DNA of 64,000 nucleotides, taken from Flaveria trinervia. Taxonomy: Eukaryota; Streptophyta; Magnoliopsida; Asterales; Asteraceae. Of this stretch, positions 24,748 through 37,700 are shown piece after piece (the stretch's first letter is position 1; each line of letters opens with the position of its first letter). A model generated the notes under the pieces. It made no database searches and was not told the DNA's origin. It worked only from the letters and a program-made list of their open reading frames with translations. Both the position numbers and the translations under genes were made by a program. The stretch lies in assembly GCA_025506515.1 (NCBI GenBank), contig CM046452.1, forward strand, positions 101,214,559-101,278,558. The letters run 5' to 3'.

Positions 24748-25617
24748 GTGCAGTGTACAATCCAGTTATTCAGTACCGTAGAATGTTGTAATGTTGTGGT
24801 TTTCTTTGTGTTCTTATTTTTATTTTTGAGCTTTTGTTATTTCATTGTTTGGGGAGTTTAATTTGAATTCTAGGAATATTTTGTTTATTTAAGTGATTTA
24901 AGAGCGTGATTTGGTTCCTTATTTGAGAGTGTATGCTACAAATATATATATTCAAGTACTTTATCAAATGTGCATGTGTTAAGAATATTCAATTTTAGCA
25001 TACTTAATTATTAGTTATTGCAGATGAATCAAAGCTTGTATTAAATCATATTGCATAAAATCACAAGGTGTTTTTCTTTTTATCAAATTAGTCATTATTA
25101 AATATATAGGAAATATATCACATGGGTCATCTTTTTGTATGTTATTCGATAACCTGCAGATTTGTTCCGAAATTGACGTTCGGCACCTAGCTAGATGATT
25201 TACGAAATTAATTTTGAATATTTTTTTGTGCGACTTTAATCTTAAAATATAAGTTTTTATTTAACTTTAGTTTCAGTAATCAACACAAATCTAACTTCAA
25301 TGATCAAGTGAAATAAAAATATATCTTTAGTGACATATATTGTATTTTCATCATTTCATGTGTACATCGGACAAATGAAAAGATACTTTTCCATATTATG
25401 TAATCTTTTTTTTATCTTTTTCTTCGGTAAGTAGCTAGTGATTTAACAGGTGAGGAGCTTTTCAATGATACATTAACTGTTACACACAATGATCTTGGGT
25501 ACTTTTTTGGAGATTAATGGAATACAGCAAAAGATATAACAAAATAATGTGTACGTTATACATTGAGTTTTTACAGAATGATTATAGCTAAAAACACGAG
25601 ATGTTGAGTATAATCTC

Positions 25618-26220
25618 TCTGATCCATAGTATCTACTAAGCATAGTGACAACCAATAAATTTATGACTCGACGGGAGGGTCCCTTTCGGTGTCACTCGTT
25701 ATAATGCTCACCTAAATTTGTGATCCAATGGTATTATCTCAAAACAAACTAGCTTGAAGAATCTAATGTTCCTTGTTTGATCTTGTCTTTTGTTTTACTA
25801 AGAAGCAAATCCTAGTGTTTTTCCTATAAATGTCAATATCATCATGTTAAATATATGCATGTTGAAAGTCTCCCCCTAAATCTGACCATTTGTAGTTAAC
25901 ACTTCTCTAACTACTTAATTAGTTATGTGTAAATCAATTAAGGAGAGATCGTGAAGTTCACAAACGCATTATTGTATATAGGACACCGGCTTGATGTATT
26001 AATTAATTAGTTTGATAAGCTTAAATATATATGATATCCATGATTCCACTAATCGTAGCGACAACCAAATCCATAACTTGACGGTTTGGTCCATTACGGT
26101 GTCAATTGTTTAATAGAATCTCTAATGTCCATTGACGTTTTCTCAACTTATGTAAAGTTGAAGAATCTTACATTTCTAGTTTCACATTCTCTCATGTTTT
26201 ACTCTGAAAAAGATTGCTTC
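25618..26220. repeat. Diverged direct-repeat pair
   Basis: Segments of about 185 bp at 25,618-25,810 and 26,036-26,220 align along their length. Shared words include 'gacaaccaa', 'cggtgtca' and 'ttgaagaatct', and both end in similar 'tgttttact' sequence. Between them, at about 25,870, is 'tctccccct', which is a purine-rich tract on the minus strand of the kind seen before LTRs. This may be the remains of a retroelement. Confidence 0.4.
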
Positions 26221-27092
26221 AAAGATCGTGAAATTCCACCTCTAATGGTTTCTATGTTGAAGGATTTGATTAATACATGCATGAATCCTCTTAGATTTTG
26301 TGGCAATGGACGTTAATAAACAAAAAGTACCGTCTGCTAAGTTAATAGAGAGCAATGAAGAAAGATTATTATCTGATATCAAGCTAACATCATGTAGTTT
26401 GTCAGATAAAACACCTTGTAAATGCTTCCACAAGGTCATGTTGAACACACAGATACATATTAATGTAGATCAAATATGCATTGTAATTTTCTCAAATTAG
26501 ACCCATTAATCCCATGGATCCACCTTTCTTAAAGATCCTTTCGAATCGATTTGCGTGATGTCATATGTCCAAAATATTAGTACTAATCGTCTAATTTATC
26601 AGTGTATTTGCATTTCTGTTGTTCTTTTGTTATGACTTTTTTTCTGATTAAGTGATAAGGAACGAGTCTCTTGGTAGTAATAAATTAGACAGAGGAAACA
26701 CTTTGTTTCATAGTTTTATATCCACTTTGTAGTTGGGATTATGTTCATCTTAAACTAAACTGCTATTTGAGGTTTTGCGATATTGATAGATTAAACCACA
26801 CAATATTATACCTTGTGGAACTTGAGATTACAACATAATACATTGATCACTCATTTTTTGCAATTTTGAACTCCACTTTGAGTTAATTGCAATGAAAAGA
26901 TGATTAAATCAGGAACATAGTTGTGATAATGCACCCGAACATATGTAATCCACCTCTTAGTTTCTTCCTATAATCTTTTGATATTCCTTCATGAACCTTG
27001 TTATTGTTGTAATAGCTGCACATATAGCTTCATTCTACCTTTAGATTCTTAGAAGCCTGTTGACAATTTAAGAATTAAGTGAGAGAAGGCAA

Positions 27093-27112
27093 CACTACTA
27101 AAAAAATAAACT
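27093..27112 (+). mobile_element. CACTA-like terminal sequence
   Basis: The sequence begins CACTACTAAAAAAATAAAC, sharing its first 14 bases with the minus-strand CACTA end at 5,435. No matching opposite end or transposase was seen nearby, so this may be a relic or a chance match. Confidence 0.3.
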
Positions 27113-28113
27113 TATTTTTGAAATTTTCATGTTGATGTCACATATATAAAGTTGCCTATAGACTGGTTCAAATTATCCAAACATTTGACTTTGCTTATAG
27201 ATGGTTAATTTCCAAGCTTTAATGGGCACATGCTCAATCGAAACTCAATCAAATGTTCGCTTTGTGCACGAGGGGTGTGACCTATGTTAGTTTATAACTC
27301 AGAAGGTAGCACAGATTTTGGTTTAAACAAAAATCTCTTATCCTGGATCTAATGTTTCTTGAATGTCTAAGGATGTATTTGTCCGTTATTAACTTGAAAA
27401 TCAAAGCTTGCTTTGATTAACCCATACTTGATGATAAGAATGTACTTTATGATATGTAACTATGTGTTATTTTATACCATCATGGCAACCTTCTTTATAT
27501 AGAAGAACAAGTTGTGTAATGAATAACAGATAAGTGGGGACTGGGGCCTAAATTTATGGTCTGATCCAAGGAGAACTGTCATGATTTCAAGCTTAAAGTA
27601 ATAAAAAAATATTGAGGAATGTGATAATATTATTAACTATTTTATTCATCATGTGTCCACCCTTATCAAGACAAGAATCACTAGCTTATATCTTATATCA
27701 TGCAGTTAAAGTTTAAGTTTGGAGCATCTGCATGTGACCAAAACAAGTAGGCTTAGATTTCATGTGGTTTTATTTTAAAATTCAATTCCTATACAAAAGG
27801 CCTCTATCAGTAACAAAAAGTGCACACACAGAGATGCACATAACTGTAAAACATTTATGGTAAACGATTGGTGATCGTCATATCATCTGCCTTCTGTGTA
27901 CAGAAAGCGAATTTCCAGCATGCAGCACACTGTACTTTGATAACTTGCGCTCTAAATGAAGTTTTATTAATAAGTTGCGAATCGATGTGCGAAACTCTAC
28001 TGCGGACACATCAAAATGTTCTTAACGCGTATGATCATGATTCTGCTAACTTGTGTTCTATATTTAACACCTTCATAGTTATATATTGACATTAAAATGG
28101 AAAGACAGTTAAA

Positions 28114-28395
28114 CTACCTCGGTTCATTTGCAAATCCACCGCGGTTACTACCAATATCCCTATAGTTTGGTAAAGGCACTTGATCTGCTTCAATTTGCAT
28201 GATATCCCTCACAAGAATATCATAATGCCTCTTCACCTCCTCTGCAGATTTTCCACCTACAGCTCTAGCAATGTTATGCCACCTGTCAGGACTGTCCTTG
28301 TTGTAGTAAGCTAAAGCGTCTTCAAATTGCTTGTTCTGTCTCGGCGTCCATGAGGATCCCGAGCTACGTGATGATGTCATTGAGCTTGTTGCCAT
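28114..28395 (-). CDS. RADIALIS-like single-SANT/MYB protein
   Basis: A 93-residue open frame with one SANT/MYB-like domain (about 14-69). Conserved features are the Ser-rich N terminus, SSWTPRQNKQFEDALAYY, the DRWHNIARAVGG turn and AEEVKRHYDILV, followed by the family signature VPLPNYR (73-79). RADIALIS-like (RSM/RL) proteins are small plant factors that compete with or sequester larger MYB partners; in Antirrhinum the founding member sets floral asymmetry. The start ATG at 28,395 gives the usual short N terminus. The frame ends NEPR-stop where relatives often continue a few residues, and the last codons read as a possible donor (GAG|GTAGTT). The true gene may therefore splice to a small last exon that I could not identify. 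Confidence 0.85.
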   Translation of the reverse strand: MATSSMTSSRSSGSSWTPRQNKQFEDALAYYNKDSPDRWHNIARAVGGKSAEEVKRHYDILVRDIMQIEADQVPLPNYRDIGSNRGGFANEPR

Positions 28396-30780
28396 GATAG
28401 AAAACTAAAGTGAAAATATTTGAAACCAAATAAAAGGTTAAAAGGTAGAAATTTCTCAGTCAAACTAGAAGACTGAAGTGAAGGGGATGGTATGCATTAG
28501 ATTGCCATGCTTCATCCCTATAAATAAGAAGAAAAAGATGATAGGTGGACCAAGTTGGAGAATAATAATTCTTTTTTATCTTGAAGAAATATACATTGGC
28601 AACCACAACATATAAGCAAGTCAGACTAGTTAAATTAATTCTATAGGGTGGTAATTAACAAACCCTGTATATTCTTGAAAATCTTATAAAAATTTGTCCA
28701 TTATAATATCGTTGATCGATCATCAAGCAGTTTTTTAAGGCTTTATTATCTTAGCTTACGGTATTCGATCCCCAATTCAAAGTCTAGACATTAAGAATGA
28801 AGATAGATGCATTTACAGCATGGATGTTTTACACTGTAAGATATTACGTTATCTTCAATTTGTTGGAATAATACTATTGATATATAGACAAAGTCAGTAA
28901 TATGTCATAGAGGCTTAAACAATCATTTAATACACCTTTGAAGTGACAACTGAGCTTAATGAAATATGTACTACCTTTATAAGGTAAATTTTTCTTAACA
29001 TTTGTACTTTGCATTTTCCTTTAAATGGTTTTCTGTCATTTTCTTAAACCCAAGCATCATATTATCCATATGGTGTAGGACATTTTCTAATTGATGCCAT
29101 TTTAAGAGAGGTTAACATTATATATGCTCTTATGATAATGATACATGAGGACAAAATTTCTACCTTCTCACAAACAAAAGAATCTAGTTTGACTAGCTAA
29201 AAAGAGAATAGAAGTGAGGCTTTTTCAGAGGTTAAAAAAGCTTGTATTAAAGTATTATTCTTGACACAAATAAGGAAAAACAGAAAATGATGGAGGCCTT
29301 ATTGGACAACTTGATGAGAGGTCATATGCTTTAACATCCTCCCCATTATGCAAATGGAGGGACCTGCAGCTTATGGGTGATATGATTATATGAAGGTTAA
29401 GAATCTGAATAATTTAAGATACTCTTCTTTTGATATTATAGAATCCTTATCATTTCAAGGGATTTTAGGTATAAAGCTTCCCTAGAAGATGGAGTTATTT
29501 TGTGGAAAAATCACTAAATTGATCAAGTTACCTTCGTTTCTACCAAAATGGCCATTGACTTTGATGTTTTCAAAATAAACATTTACTTTTAACTCACCCC
29601 CGTATTTAAAATTGACCAATCATTACAAAAACAATCAATCAAATCAAAACATATGAAAAAAAAAGCTACACTTAGCCAGGCGGTTAAGATTTTCACCTAC
29701 TTTTTATTAACAACTTAATTTAGACTAATTTTTAGCAAGTGGATTTAGCCTACTTTTATTGGACAGCTAAGATTTATTCTAATTATTTGCAAACGGCAGC
29801 CTGCACTTTTTTTCTGAGTAGAAGGTGAATGTTCATTTAGTAAAAATATTGATAGAAATGTTTATTTTGATGATTTTCGGTTATTTTATACTGCAAATCA
29901 GTGGTCCATGCAACCATGGATTTATCAATTTGTTTGTGTCCATATAAAAAATGTTCCTGAAGCTCTTGGTTTTGTAAGATAAGGAACCTGTAAATAGCGA
30001 CTTGTCATGGACTGAAGGATTCCCTCGCCACTCACTCGGTGATTGTATTTGAAAGCCAATATTACATCTTCTGAACCACACTAAAAAGGAATTTAAGAAA
30101 AAAGGGTCTCTAAAGATTGAAGTGACATGGGTAAAAAGGGTATTTTACACAAAGATAAGGAATAAGACCGATAAGGCGTGGACACAGACCGATGAGAATT
30201 CGAGTACTGTGATTGAGAGTTGCTAAATGTAAGTCCATCATCAGTAAATATTCAGCATATAGTTTCTGTCAAGAGTGTTAAGTTGAGGTCTTCATTAGAA
30301 AGACCAATTTGTCATTATTTATTCTCTGTGACATATTTATCTAATTTGCAGCTTGAGTACAAGATTAAAAAAATGTTGAATTCTCAGAGTACAAAAGAAT
30401 CAAGAGATATGTTTAGGTGTAGGCTCCAACCAAAGGGAATTTTAATAATATCTTGCCATTGCATGTTGCTAGCACACTTTTTGAGAATTTAACACGATCC
30501 CGTTTGAGGCATTCTTATTATATATGGAACTGAATATTTTAGTCGTAATACCGTCTTAAAACTTAGAACCCACAACTAACAAAATTGAACGAGCTTTATT
30601 TCATTTGAACATAACTAGTTGAAAATCATTATGAGAACAAGTACCTAGTAAGCATAGAGCTAGTGAAGAATACCATTGCAACAATGTTGTTTTGGTCCTA
30701 ACCTCTTTAGAAGCTAAACTAAAACCCATGTTTGGCTTATTGGACAGAAATAAGGACCAAGTTCGCATGATTACAAACAA
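28396..30780. other. Intergenic DNA, no gene seen
   Basis: The promoter side of the RADIALIS-like gene and the 3' flank of AK-HSDH. Short open frames at 29,881-30,081 (-) and 30,220-30,492 (+) have no recognisable domain, neighbouring exons or codon pattern. I do not call them. Confidence 0.45.
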
Positions 30781-33700
30781 TCAGCACGATGGAGCACCGA
30801 GATTTGAGGCAAGCCGTAACAGGTCACTAAAAACACCACCAGCTGTTACTTCTGCTCCAGCTCCCGGGCCACGAACAATTAGAGGTTGTTTATTGTACCT
30901 TTCTGTTGTAAAAGCAATGATATTGTCAGAGCCTGACAGCTGGGCAAATGGGTGCTCCTTTTTGTATCTTTGCAACTCCACAACTCCCTTTTGGCTTTTA
31001 ACATCCACAACCCCAACGTATCTTAGAACCTGGAGGAAAAAGCAGATATTAAATCACAAAAAAGGCAGGGCTTGTATGCACTTTATATATATATAAACAA
31101 GACATATAAGTCAGTCAATATGCACAATTAAAAAACAAGAAAGTAGAGGTGTCAAGATTGGTGGGTCAAGCAATTAGAAAAGATCTCTAGTAAAAGTGGC
31201 TCACTTCTCCAGCATCCTCTGCAGCTTGCCGCTTGATAGCTATATCTGAGTCAAATGATGGTAGCTGCAGCATAAAATCATCCGCTGATGCAGTTTCCTG
31301 AAATTGAACAAAAAAATGTATCAGCTCACATCATTTTATAGTTATGAAATTGAACAAATATATCCGCTGATGCATAAAATCATCCGCTGATGCAGTTTCC
31401 TGAAATCACATCATTTTATGAATAATGAAATGAATTCACCAGACTAGATAGTTATCAGCTCACAAAAGATAGAAGGTTTTACAAAATTAGCTATAACATA
31501 TAAAGGGAGGATCATAGTTCTCACCTTTAATGGATCTGGCACAAGGCTTTGGACAGGGATATCTGAAAGTTCAAGGTGTAAACCACATTCTCTAGCAAGA
31601 ATTATCACCTGCAATATTGTTCGACAATATAGCACCACATGTGGAGGGTAAAAACAATAACAGGTTTTGCATATTTATAGCTGGCTTTGTAAAAAAATGT
31701 AAATTCAAACTTTTAATACAAGTAAAAAGAACAGTGCAGTAAGCACAAGTTACTGCCTGTGGAATATATTTCTAGGTCCAAGACCTTCAACTAGTATGTA
31801 AGTTTATTTATATCTTAGTATATTTCCATTCATAAATACCTTTCTGGCTACATCTGTTCCAGCAAGATCATCCCTCGGGTCCGGTTCAGTGTAACCTGCT
31901 GCTTTTGCCTCCATCACTACTTCACTGAATGATCGTGAGTCAACAAAACTGTTGAATATATAACTCAACGTCCCACTACAAAGACACAAAAGTAATGTTA
32001 TGAGAACAAATATATCCATTTCATCAACTTCAAAATTTCTACTGTTGAAAGGTAGCAAGTGCAATACATGACTAACATACAAAGTTGAAATAAAAACAAC
32101 CAGAGTTAAACTATATTTTAATCCACAAACAAAAACAACTATATCATATTTCACATTATAAACCAACTACATTATCAGCTAGCAATTATGTAGTAAGTGT
32201 TTCAAAATAAAATCAAAGAACACACATCAACACCCAGGTAAGATATATTGGATACGCTGTACACATGTCCCCATGATTATTGTGTAGTCAAAATTGATAC
32301 CATGATATTTTGGCTAGTCCATCCTTCTTTACATAATCAGTCAATGAACATTATGTATCTTCATAATCACACTTCAGAAACCTTAAAAAATAGTGAACAT
32401 AGCTATTATTTTGGTGTTTGCCTTAGATTTACTCTCGATTGGTGGATTTCTTATCAAGTACTAGATTTGAATTTAAAAAAAAAATGAGTAACATGCTTGC
32501 TTGATTAACCTGAAAATTCCTTCAATTCTTATAATCTTATCCCCTGTCTGAAGAAGATCTCTTAAAGTATGCATAATTGGTAGACCAGCTCCAACAGTAG
32601 CTTCATAAAAGTAATGAGTGAATGATTGCCTTTGAAGAGCTCTCAGCTTCAAATACTACATCAAATATTAGGCTCCATCAAGAACTAGAAACAATTTGAA
32701 TAATTTGTTTTTCCATTGCAGATTTTATCAAATGTGCTACCTTATCAAGTGGTCCAGAATTTGCTTTCTTATTTGGGGTAATCACATGAATTCCTGTGTG
32801 TAACCAGTCATGGTAGTGGTCTGCAACATCAGTGCTTGATGTACAGTCTACTAGTACAGTGTTAGGAATAAAATGATTTCCATGGACATGATGAACAAAC
32901 TTTTCCAGATCAGCCTTTTCTCCTTTCTCCTTCTGAAGTTCTTTCCATTTAGAAAGATCAATACCCCTAAAACAGGTAAAAGAACATTATCAAAAGGTAT
33001 ATTGAACTATAAAGCAAAATGTATTTCTAAGTGTCTTCTTTTAAACCCCCAGAACCTACTAACAGCTCTGCTATGAGTGGGATTATACTAGATATGTTTT
33101 TATGTTTTAGTGTCTTCATTCAACCCAAGTAGCATAAATGATGTGTTCATTGTAAACAGCTACATGAGCTTAAGGGTGAAAAAGGATTATTACAAAATCT
33201 GAATGGAGCTATTCAATAAACATACGGAGAGCAACTATGTGACCGCTTTTTGGTGTTCTTAATATGACTAGATGCACTTTATTAGTTATAAAACATGAAA
33301 CCTCCAGAACCAAACGCTACTTGATGGGATTTCTACACATACTGATCTGGAAACAAGTAAAGATATAATGGCATACAGATATGAAACTTACATGTCACTG
33401 AGCAGCATTTTCTTTGATCCAATGATACCCATAACTCGTAAATCAATATTAGACTTTTCCTTCAGGACTGCTGCCTATAACAGAAACATGTTAATATATT
33501 CAGAAAAAAATAAACTGCAACAGATAGCCTTGCATCAGAAAAAGATAGAGCTTTGTTTGGATGGAAGCAAGGTAATTCAGTAGCAAAAAAATTAAAAGGA
33601 TGAAATGTAAATTACCTGATCCCTAAGCTGATCAAGTAAAGTGGCACCAATTAGCCCAGGCCCAATTATGCCCACTGCTATTGATGTTTTAGAAAGATAG

Positions 33701-36700
33701 AATCTTGAATGGACTGCTCTTAGGGCTCTTACACAATCTTCCCTTTTGACAACAACTGTGATGTTGTACTCTGAACATCCTTGTGCTATAGCTCGGACAT
33801 TAATATTAGCCTGCATTGCAAGAAAGTTACATAAATCGTAACAAACAAACAAAAAACAAGTTGTTAAAATTTTCCATACAGGAATGTAGAAGATGTAGCA
33901 GCCAGGTGTTAATAGAATAATACTTTAGCATGCAGACCATATTATATATATGACAAATCAAGCTGGCATAACCAACCTTTGCAAGTGCATTAAATAGTGT
34001 AGCACTAACACCTGGAGTGCTGGCCATTTTCTGGCCAACTGCTGCAAGAATGCTGCAGTTTGGGATTACTGCAACCTGGAAGAACACAAAAACAAAAGAA
34101 AGCGTTACATAAGGATGTATTAGTTCATGTGGACCCCCACAGTGTTAATAGATTAACAATATTCAGATTGATGGAGACCGATAGAAGTCCTTAATCTGCA
34201 CATTTAGAAAATATATACGATAATACTATATGGTGGATACACAATTACACATCCAGCTTACAATACTACACATGAACCATGTACATACAAAAAATTTACC
34301 AATAAAGTACACTTGGTACATTTTGCAATATCGTACGAGCTACGAAGCGCAAGTTTTATTTATACCACCAAGAAGTTTTTTACCATACAAGCCAAAGAGC
34401 AAGATATGGGTGTGTATGTATGTTTTTTCAGGACAGCTAACTCACACAACCTCTAAACCTACTTCTAAATCTACACATTTGTCCACAATGAGACTTGAAC
34501 CCTCAACCACTTGGAAAGGGACACATTTTCTACTCATCAAGTCACCACGGTACCACTAGGCTACACGCCCTTTGGTGGGTGTGTATGTATGTATTGAAGT
34601 TTTTTAGAATAAGTCAAAGCCCATTACCTGAGAAAGACGTCCAGCACTTAGAGCTTGACGAAATCTAGCCTCTAATGCCTTTGCAACAGCTTTCACTTCC
34701 TTCTCAGGCACAGCAAAGCACACAGAATGTTCACTGCTAGCCTGTAATTACACCACGCTTAACATAAGAACTCCACTATTACGTTATTAATAAGGAGGTA
34801 GAGAGACATACCTGAGAAATCATGATGACATTAGCTCCAACATCTTTAACAGCACCAAAAATGGCACTTGCTGTACCCGGGACACCAGCCATTCCAGTTC
34901 TGTGAAAGCATTAATATATGCAATTTACAAAAAAAATATAATAATAATAATAATTATATAATATGCATGATGATAAAGTGTCCTGAAGATGGCACAAAAC
35001 GCAATAAGAACTCACCCCTCAACATTTACAAGGGCCAAGTTGTCTATGGTTGCAAAGCCTTTTACATAAGTTACCAAATTCTGTTTTTCTTCAACTTCAA
35101 TGACAGGTGCCCTGCAAATTTTTGTTCCTGGTGCAGAGATGTTGAAGATATTTCTTATAACAATGGGAATGTCATACTGCATCACTGGAATGATAGTTCG
35201 AGGATGTAAAACATTTGCCCCAAAATATGACTGCATTAAAAAGTAAGCACTATAAATTAGTTGCAACAAAACTGACAAAGCTTGATGGTACAAGCATAAG
35301 AAGATGAATGAGTTTACCATTTCCCATGCCTCTTGATAAGATAAAGAATTCAGTATAACTGCCTCACTAACTGCAAAACATTTCGTTCTTTAGAATAAGT
35401 AGTGATGCTTAAAAAAAAATTCCAAACATACAAAATTATGAAAAGATTTATGTTATATATTCTAGATGACAAAACTAACCTTTTCTGGGATCTGCACTAT
35501 ACACACCATCAACATCTGTCCAAATTGTCACTTGGCGAGCCCTGAACAAAGCACCCATGATGGCAGCAGAGAAATCGCTCCCATCCCTTTTTAAAGTTGT
35601 AGGTATATTTTGAGGGGTGCTAGCTATAAAACCAGTAGCAACAACTACCTTTGAAGGGTTTTTCAAGAGCCAATTGTCAAGTCTTTTCTCTGATTCCTCG
35701 TAATCAGGATCAACTTGATTAGAACCAGCAGGTGTCACAATCAAGACATCCCTTGTGTCCATCCAGGTACAATCAATCCCACCCTGATAATTGAAGAAAC
35801 AATTTAGAAAACTAAAAAGAACCTATAACCGCTCGTATTTAAAGTATATTCGTTATCAAAGTAAACACCTTTCTGAGGACAGCTGACAATATCTGAGCTG
35901 ACCATAACTCTCCATGTCCCGCAACAAATGCTGAAAAAGATTCTGTACCATGTCCAGCTGAACATGAAGACGTCAATAGTATTATTCAAATTTTTAAAAG
36001 CTGTGTACGATAAACAGTAGGAAGAAAAACAGAAGAGACATAAACCTATATATATTGCACGTAGCATTGCTTTTAGATTATTGGTATCAAGACTGAGAGC
36101 AGACAAGAATCCATCAAGTTCATCCCCGTCAAGTAGTTCAACTGCAGCCGACTTGTGTTTTTCATACACAGCATCAAGCGCCAATTCATATGAATCATCT
36201 CGTGACTGTGCTTTTTCAATAAGATCATACATCATATCTGTTACTTTTGACATGGCAGAAACAACAACCAGCTTTCTTTCAGAACTGTCTTCCATAACAA
36301 TATTGGCAACATTTTGAATCCTCTGGGCAGTTCCTACACACGTGCCACCAAATTTATGGATTGACCAGGTGTCACCCTTGACTACTGGAGACTTCACAGG
36401 CGCTTCAGGTGTTGAGACATCTGAGAATTTAATAAGGCAAACAGAATAGGTATAAAAAAAACAAGACGACTTGACCCATGTAAAGTGTAATCAATGAGAA
36501 AATAATTAAACTTAGACCTGTAGTAACTGAAGCAGAAACTTTGAAGTTGCAGGACTCTCTTTTTTCCAAGTGAGAAGGAAAACCTGCTCTGTATTGCAAG
36601 TCATGTGCATAACTTTAGAACTTTCAACAATTACACAGAAGTTATAGGCACACAAATTAGCTAGACATCCAAAATGAGTAACGCCTGCATCGTTGGTTAT

Positions 36701-36916
36701 TTGCTTACACTTAATCAGATTTATTTGTCTTTAAGTTTATGGCATCAAACAACAGTCATAAGTAAAATCTTACTTGTAAGTCACATTCCGTTGAAGAAGA
36801 GAGGATGAACTTGATAAGCAAACCCTAGATTTTGTCTCTGCGGCTGCATCATGCAACGCCAATTGGGAGTACAATCTCGGCAGATATGACGATGATATAG
36901 GAGTCGACAAAACCAT
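30781..36916 (-). CDS. AKHSDH: Bifunctional aspartokinase-homoserine dehydrogenase, plastid
   Basis: Eighteen coding exons (minus strand): 36916-36774, 36588-36518, 36420-36046, 35957-35869, 35783-35480, 35370-35318, 35230-35016, 34899-34812, 34741-34628, 34075-33977, 33810-33616, 33474-33392, 32966-32741, 32655-32510, 31975-31840, 31608-31525, 31297-31205 and 31029-30781. They total 2,763 bases and 920 residues; all phases agree. The protein phosphorylates aspartate and reduces aspartate semialdehyde to homoserine in the aspartate-family (Lys/Thr/Met/Ile) pathway of plastids. Order: Ser-rich transit peptide (about 1-75), aspartokinase with KFGGTCVG (94-101), two ACT-type regulatory regions (about 400-560), and homoserine dehydrogenase with the NAD(P)-binding loop GIIGPGLIG (564-572), NKKANSGPL (675-683) and YEATVGAGLP (702-711). 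The ACT regions suggest threonine feedback, as in relatives. A 5'-UTR intron (about 37,323-36,930) is likely. Length and exon number fit the plant family. Intron 16 holds a duplicated acceptor. Confidence 0.95.
31271..31419. repeat. Partial tandem duplication of an AK-HSDH splice acceptor
   Basis: The 34-bp stretch at 31,271-31,304, which holds the start of exon 17 and its acceptor, is repeated at 31,373-31,406 inside intron 16. Each copy is followed by 'cacatcattttat' (31,327-31,339 and 31,407-31,419). The unit was about 100 bp, and the second copy has since lost sequence. In the gene's direction the extra acceptor lies upstream of the true one. Confidence 0.85.
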
Positions 36917-37437
36917 TATTTCTTAACAACTACAACAAAAACAAAAAGAACAGAGCGCACAAATCAATCATTAATCTGTCAATCAGCAATCACTACGATT
37001 CCAAATCGAGAAAAACCTTAAGTCTAAATGATTTCCGTTTAGCACCAGCCCATATACATCAGACAAACGGTACTCAAATCTCAACAAACAACCAACCAGA
37101 TAGAAATCATAAGTTCATAACCGCATTCAACACTTGACGCTATCATTCACGTTAATCAAACACAACAAAAACGAAAGTAACATATCCTAATCCATTACGA
37201 ATGCGATTGTTAGATTACGATTTATAAATAATGCTGATTTAGAGATAACTACGCAGGAGATTGATGGATTAACGTTTATAAAACACTAAGAAGCTGTAAA
37301 GAGATTAGTCGAAATGCACTTACAGTCGCCGGAAAATGAGTACAGCGATAGAGAAGGTGGAGGATGTAGTGTTAATGTTAAAGTTAAACCCTACTAATGG
37401 TGAATGATGGTCGTACCAACCACCATTAATATGAATA
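36917..37437 (-). promoter_or_regulatory. AK-HSDH leader, 5'-UTR intron and promoter
   Basis: On the minus strand a donor 'gcgact|gtaagt' (GT at 37,323-37,322) and an acceptor 'tgttgtag|ttgtt' (AG at 36,931-36,930) define a likely 5'-UTR intron of about 390 bp. The leader exon upstream, about 37,324-37,380, is CT-rich and GC-richer. A leader intron is common in plant housekeeping genes. Confidence 0.5.
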
Positions 37438-37700
37438 TGGTTGGAATGGAATGAAATGAATTAGAATAAATTAAAAAATTCATATAAGTAAAATGTAAAA
37501 TCAAAAGAATATTTTATTTTGAATTTTTTTGGTCGTAAGATTTTATATTTACTCTTTAGATGAAAGAAATTTGAAATCTCACAATCAAATGAATTTAAAG
37601 TAAAACATTATTTTGGATTTATTTTTCATTACTCATTTAATATAATTTTATTTTAAAATTATATTATTTTTCTTAGTTTTATTACATTTTTTCTAACCAA
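37438..37700. mobile_element. Degraded MITE related to the one at 61,892
   Basis: It begins 'ggttggaatggaatgaaatg' and ends 'tttctaaccaaacatctctt'. The inner segments ('gaaatctcacaatcaaatg', 'aagtaaaacattattttgg') match parts of the element at 61,892-62,198, so both are copies of one family. The terminal bases are eroded and no target duplication is clear. It sits just upstream of the AK-HSDH leader. Confidence 0.6.

Larger units (their letters stand above)
24748..28113. other. Intergenic DNA between convergent genes
   Basis: The 3' flanks of the ZF-HD and RADIALIS-like genes face each other here. No gene is supported. The stretch contains a diverged pair of direct repeats (about 25,618-25,810 and 26,036-26,220) and a sequence starting CACTACTAAAAAAATAAAC at 27,093 that resembles a CACTA transposon end. 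Confidence 0.45.

Noticed and set aside
26086..26500. Short plus-strand frames that might be retroelement gag
   Set aside because: No domain motif could be read, and frames are broken; only the repeat structure is supported.
29881..30081. A 66-residue minus-strand frame
   Set aside because: No domain, no neighbouring exons and no conserved motif.
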